Assembly (NCBI GenBank): GCA_017382915.1 | Contig: JAFNZJ010000030.1 | Location: forward strand, 1-16,324 | Length of the DNA stretch: 16,324 nt | From: Clostridia bacterium | GTDB taxonomy: Bacteria > Bacillota > Clostridia > Oscillospirales > Acutalibacteraceae | Direction of reading: 5' to 3' | Shown: positions 15,617-16,324 of the stretch, piece by piece | Layout of the letters: each line of letters begins with the position of its first letter | Position numbering within the stretch: position 1 is the stretch's first letter | The notes under the pieces: model-generated | Databases searched by the model: none | What the model saw: only the letters and a program-made list of their open reading frames with translations | Told to the model about the DNA's origin: nothing | Position numbers and translations under genes: made by a program

Positions 15617-16324
15617 TTAGTTATGATACAGTTTTTTGGTTTGGTATTTAGGCTCAAAGGTAATGTTTACGCCAAGTTTACGGAAAACGTTTTGATCCAC
15701 GCCCGAAAGTATTACAGATGAATGGGCTTCGCATCCCTTTAACTTTTCAAGCTGGTCAATAGCCTTTGCGGCAAGGTCGCTGCTAACCGCACAAATTGAA
15801 AGGGCTATAAGCACTTCATCGGTGTGAAGTCTTGGGTTATGGTTACCCATATTTTGCACCTTGAGTTTTTGAATAGGCTCAATAATGGTGTGCGAAATAA
15901 GGTCAACATCATCCGAAATACCACCAAGTTCTTTAAGGGCATTAAGCAGTACTGCGGCCGATGCGCCAAGAAGTGATGATGTTTTACCTGTTACAATTTT
16001 ACCGTTAGGAAGTTCAATAGCCACTGCGGGGGCGGCGGTTTCCTCTGCCTTATCTATGGCCGATTTAACAACAGGTCTTTCGGCGGTGGTAATGCCCATT
16101 TGACCCATTAAAAGTTCCAGTTTAGTAACTTCGTGGGCGTCTGACATACCCTCCCTAACTGAGCAACATGCATTATAATAACGGCGAATAATTTCCTGAC
16201 GGCAGGCGCTTTCAACGGCTTCTTCATCAAAAATGCAGTAACCCGCCATATTAACGCCCATATCGGTAGGACTTTTATAGGGGGATTTGCCCATAATGCG
16301 CTGCATCATAGCATTAAGCACAGG
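15617..16324 (-). CDS. DUF1846 family protein, C-terminal part (5' end outside window)
   Basis: The visible 235 residues match the C-terminal half of the DUF1846 family (about 500 residues in full): KSPYKSPTDMGVNMAGYCIFDEEAV near the left, then RQEIIRRYYN, the LPNGKIVTGKTSSLLGASAAVLLNALKEL block and the DEVLIALSICAVSSDLAAKAI segment. Structures exist for the family but the reaction is not established to my knowledge. The codon upstream of the GTG at 16321 is open, so the gene continues beyond the window. The stop is followed at once by a GC-rich hairpin, then by tRNA-Ala on the same strand; no terminator of normal form separates them. Confidence 0.85.
   Translation of the reverse strand, partial: PVLNAMMQRIMGKSPYKSPTDMGVNMAGYCIFDEEAVESACRQEIIRRYYNACCSVREGMSDAHEVTKLELLMGQMGITTAERPVVKSAIDKAEETAAPAVAIELPNGKIVTGKTSSLLGASAAVLLNALKELGGISDDVDLISHTIIEPIQKLKVQNMGNHNPRLHTDEVLIALSICAVSSDLAAKAIDQLEKLKGCEAHSSVILSGVDQNVFRKLGVNITFEPKYQTKKLYHN

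Noticed and set aside
16319..16321. GTG as start of the DUF1846 gene
   Set aside because: Only about half the family length would be present, and the frame remains open to the window edge; it is an internal valine.

Overview
The window looks like chromosome of a low-to-moderate GC, Gram-positive anaerobe of the class Clostridia, probably an Oscillospiraceae/Ruminococcaceae-type gut lineage. The evidence is the comEC-holA order, a BofA-like sporulation membrane protein, a ywiB-argS style neighbourhood, strong SigA-type promoters, Shine-Dalgarno sites of the GGAGG type and U-tract terminators. Exact placement is inference. There is no sign of a prophage, transposase or CRISPR array; this is mostly housekeeping sequence.

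Left block (1-4584, + strand): the 3' part of comEC (DNA uptake channel), holA (clamp-loader delta), a TOPRIM/RNase M5-like protein and a WYL regulator are packed head to tail. They end in a hairpin that doubles as the leader of a small BofA-like membrane protein. A bidirectional terminator closes this block and the block facing it.

Middle block (4619-10575, - strand, read right to left): a lipid-anchored SGNH-hydrolase lipoprotein; then a consensus promoter with an attenuator leader and glpP (glycerol-3-phosphate-responsive antiterminator); then a second attenuator leader followed by mgtC-like, LDH2-type malate/lactate dehydrogenase, malic enzyme and a NagD-like HAD phosphatase. The two leaders share the motif AGAGA(NN)TGGAGA, each placed immediately before, and overlapping, the 5' arm of an intrinsic terminator. 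The most interesting reading is that GlpP controls its own gene and also the downstream mgtC-dehydrogenase-malic enzyme genes by antitermination. That would extend a glycerol regulon to malate/pyruvate metabolism.

Right block (10774-15360, + strand): a good SigA promoter drives murI (glutamate racemase), a DUF1934/YwiB protein, argS, an EamA-type exporter and a FabG-like short-chain dehydrogenase, all closely spaced. Beyond it lie inverted arms of a 7-bp repeat, a terminator, a tRNA-Ala(CGC) gene on the - strand, a GC-rich hairpin, and the 3' part of a DUF1846 gene on the - strand that runs off the window.
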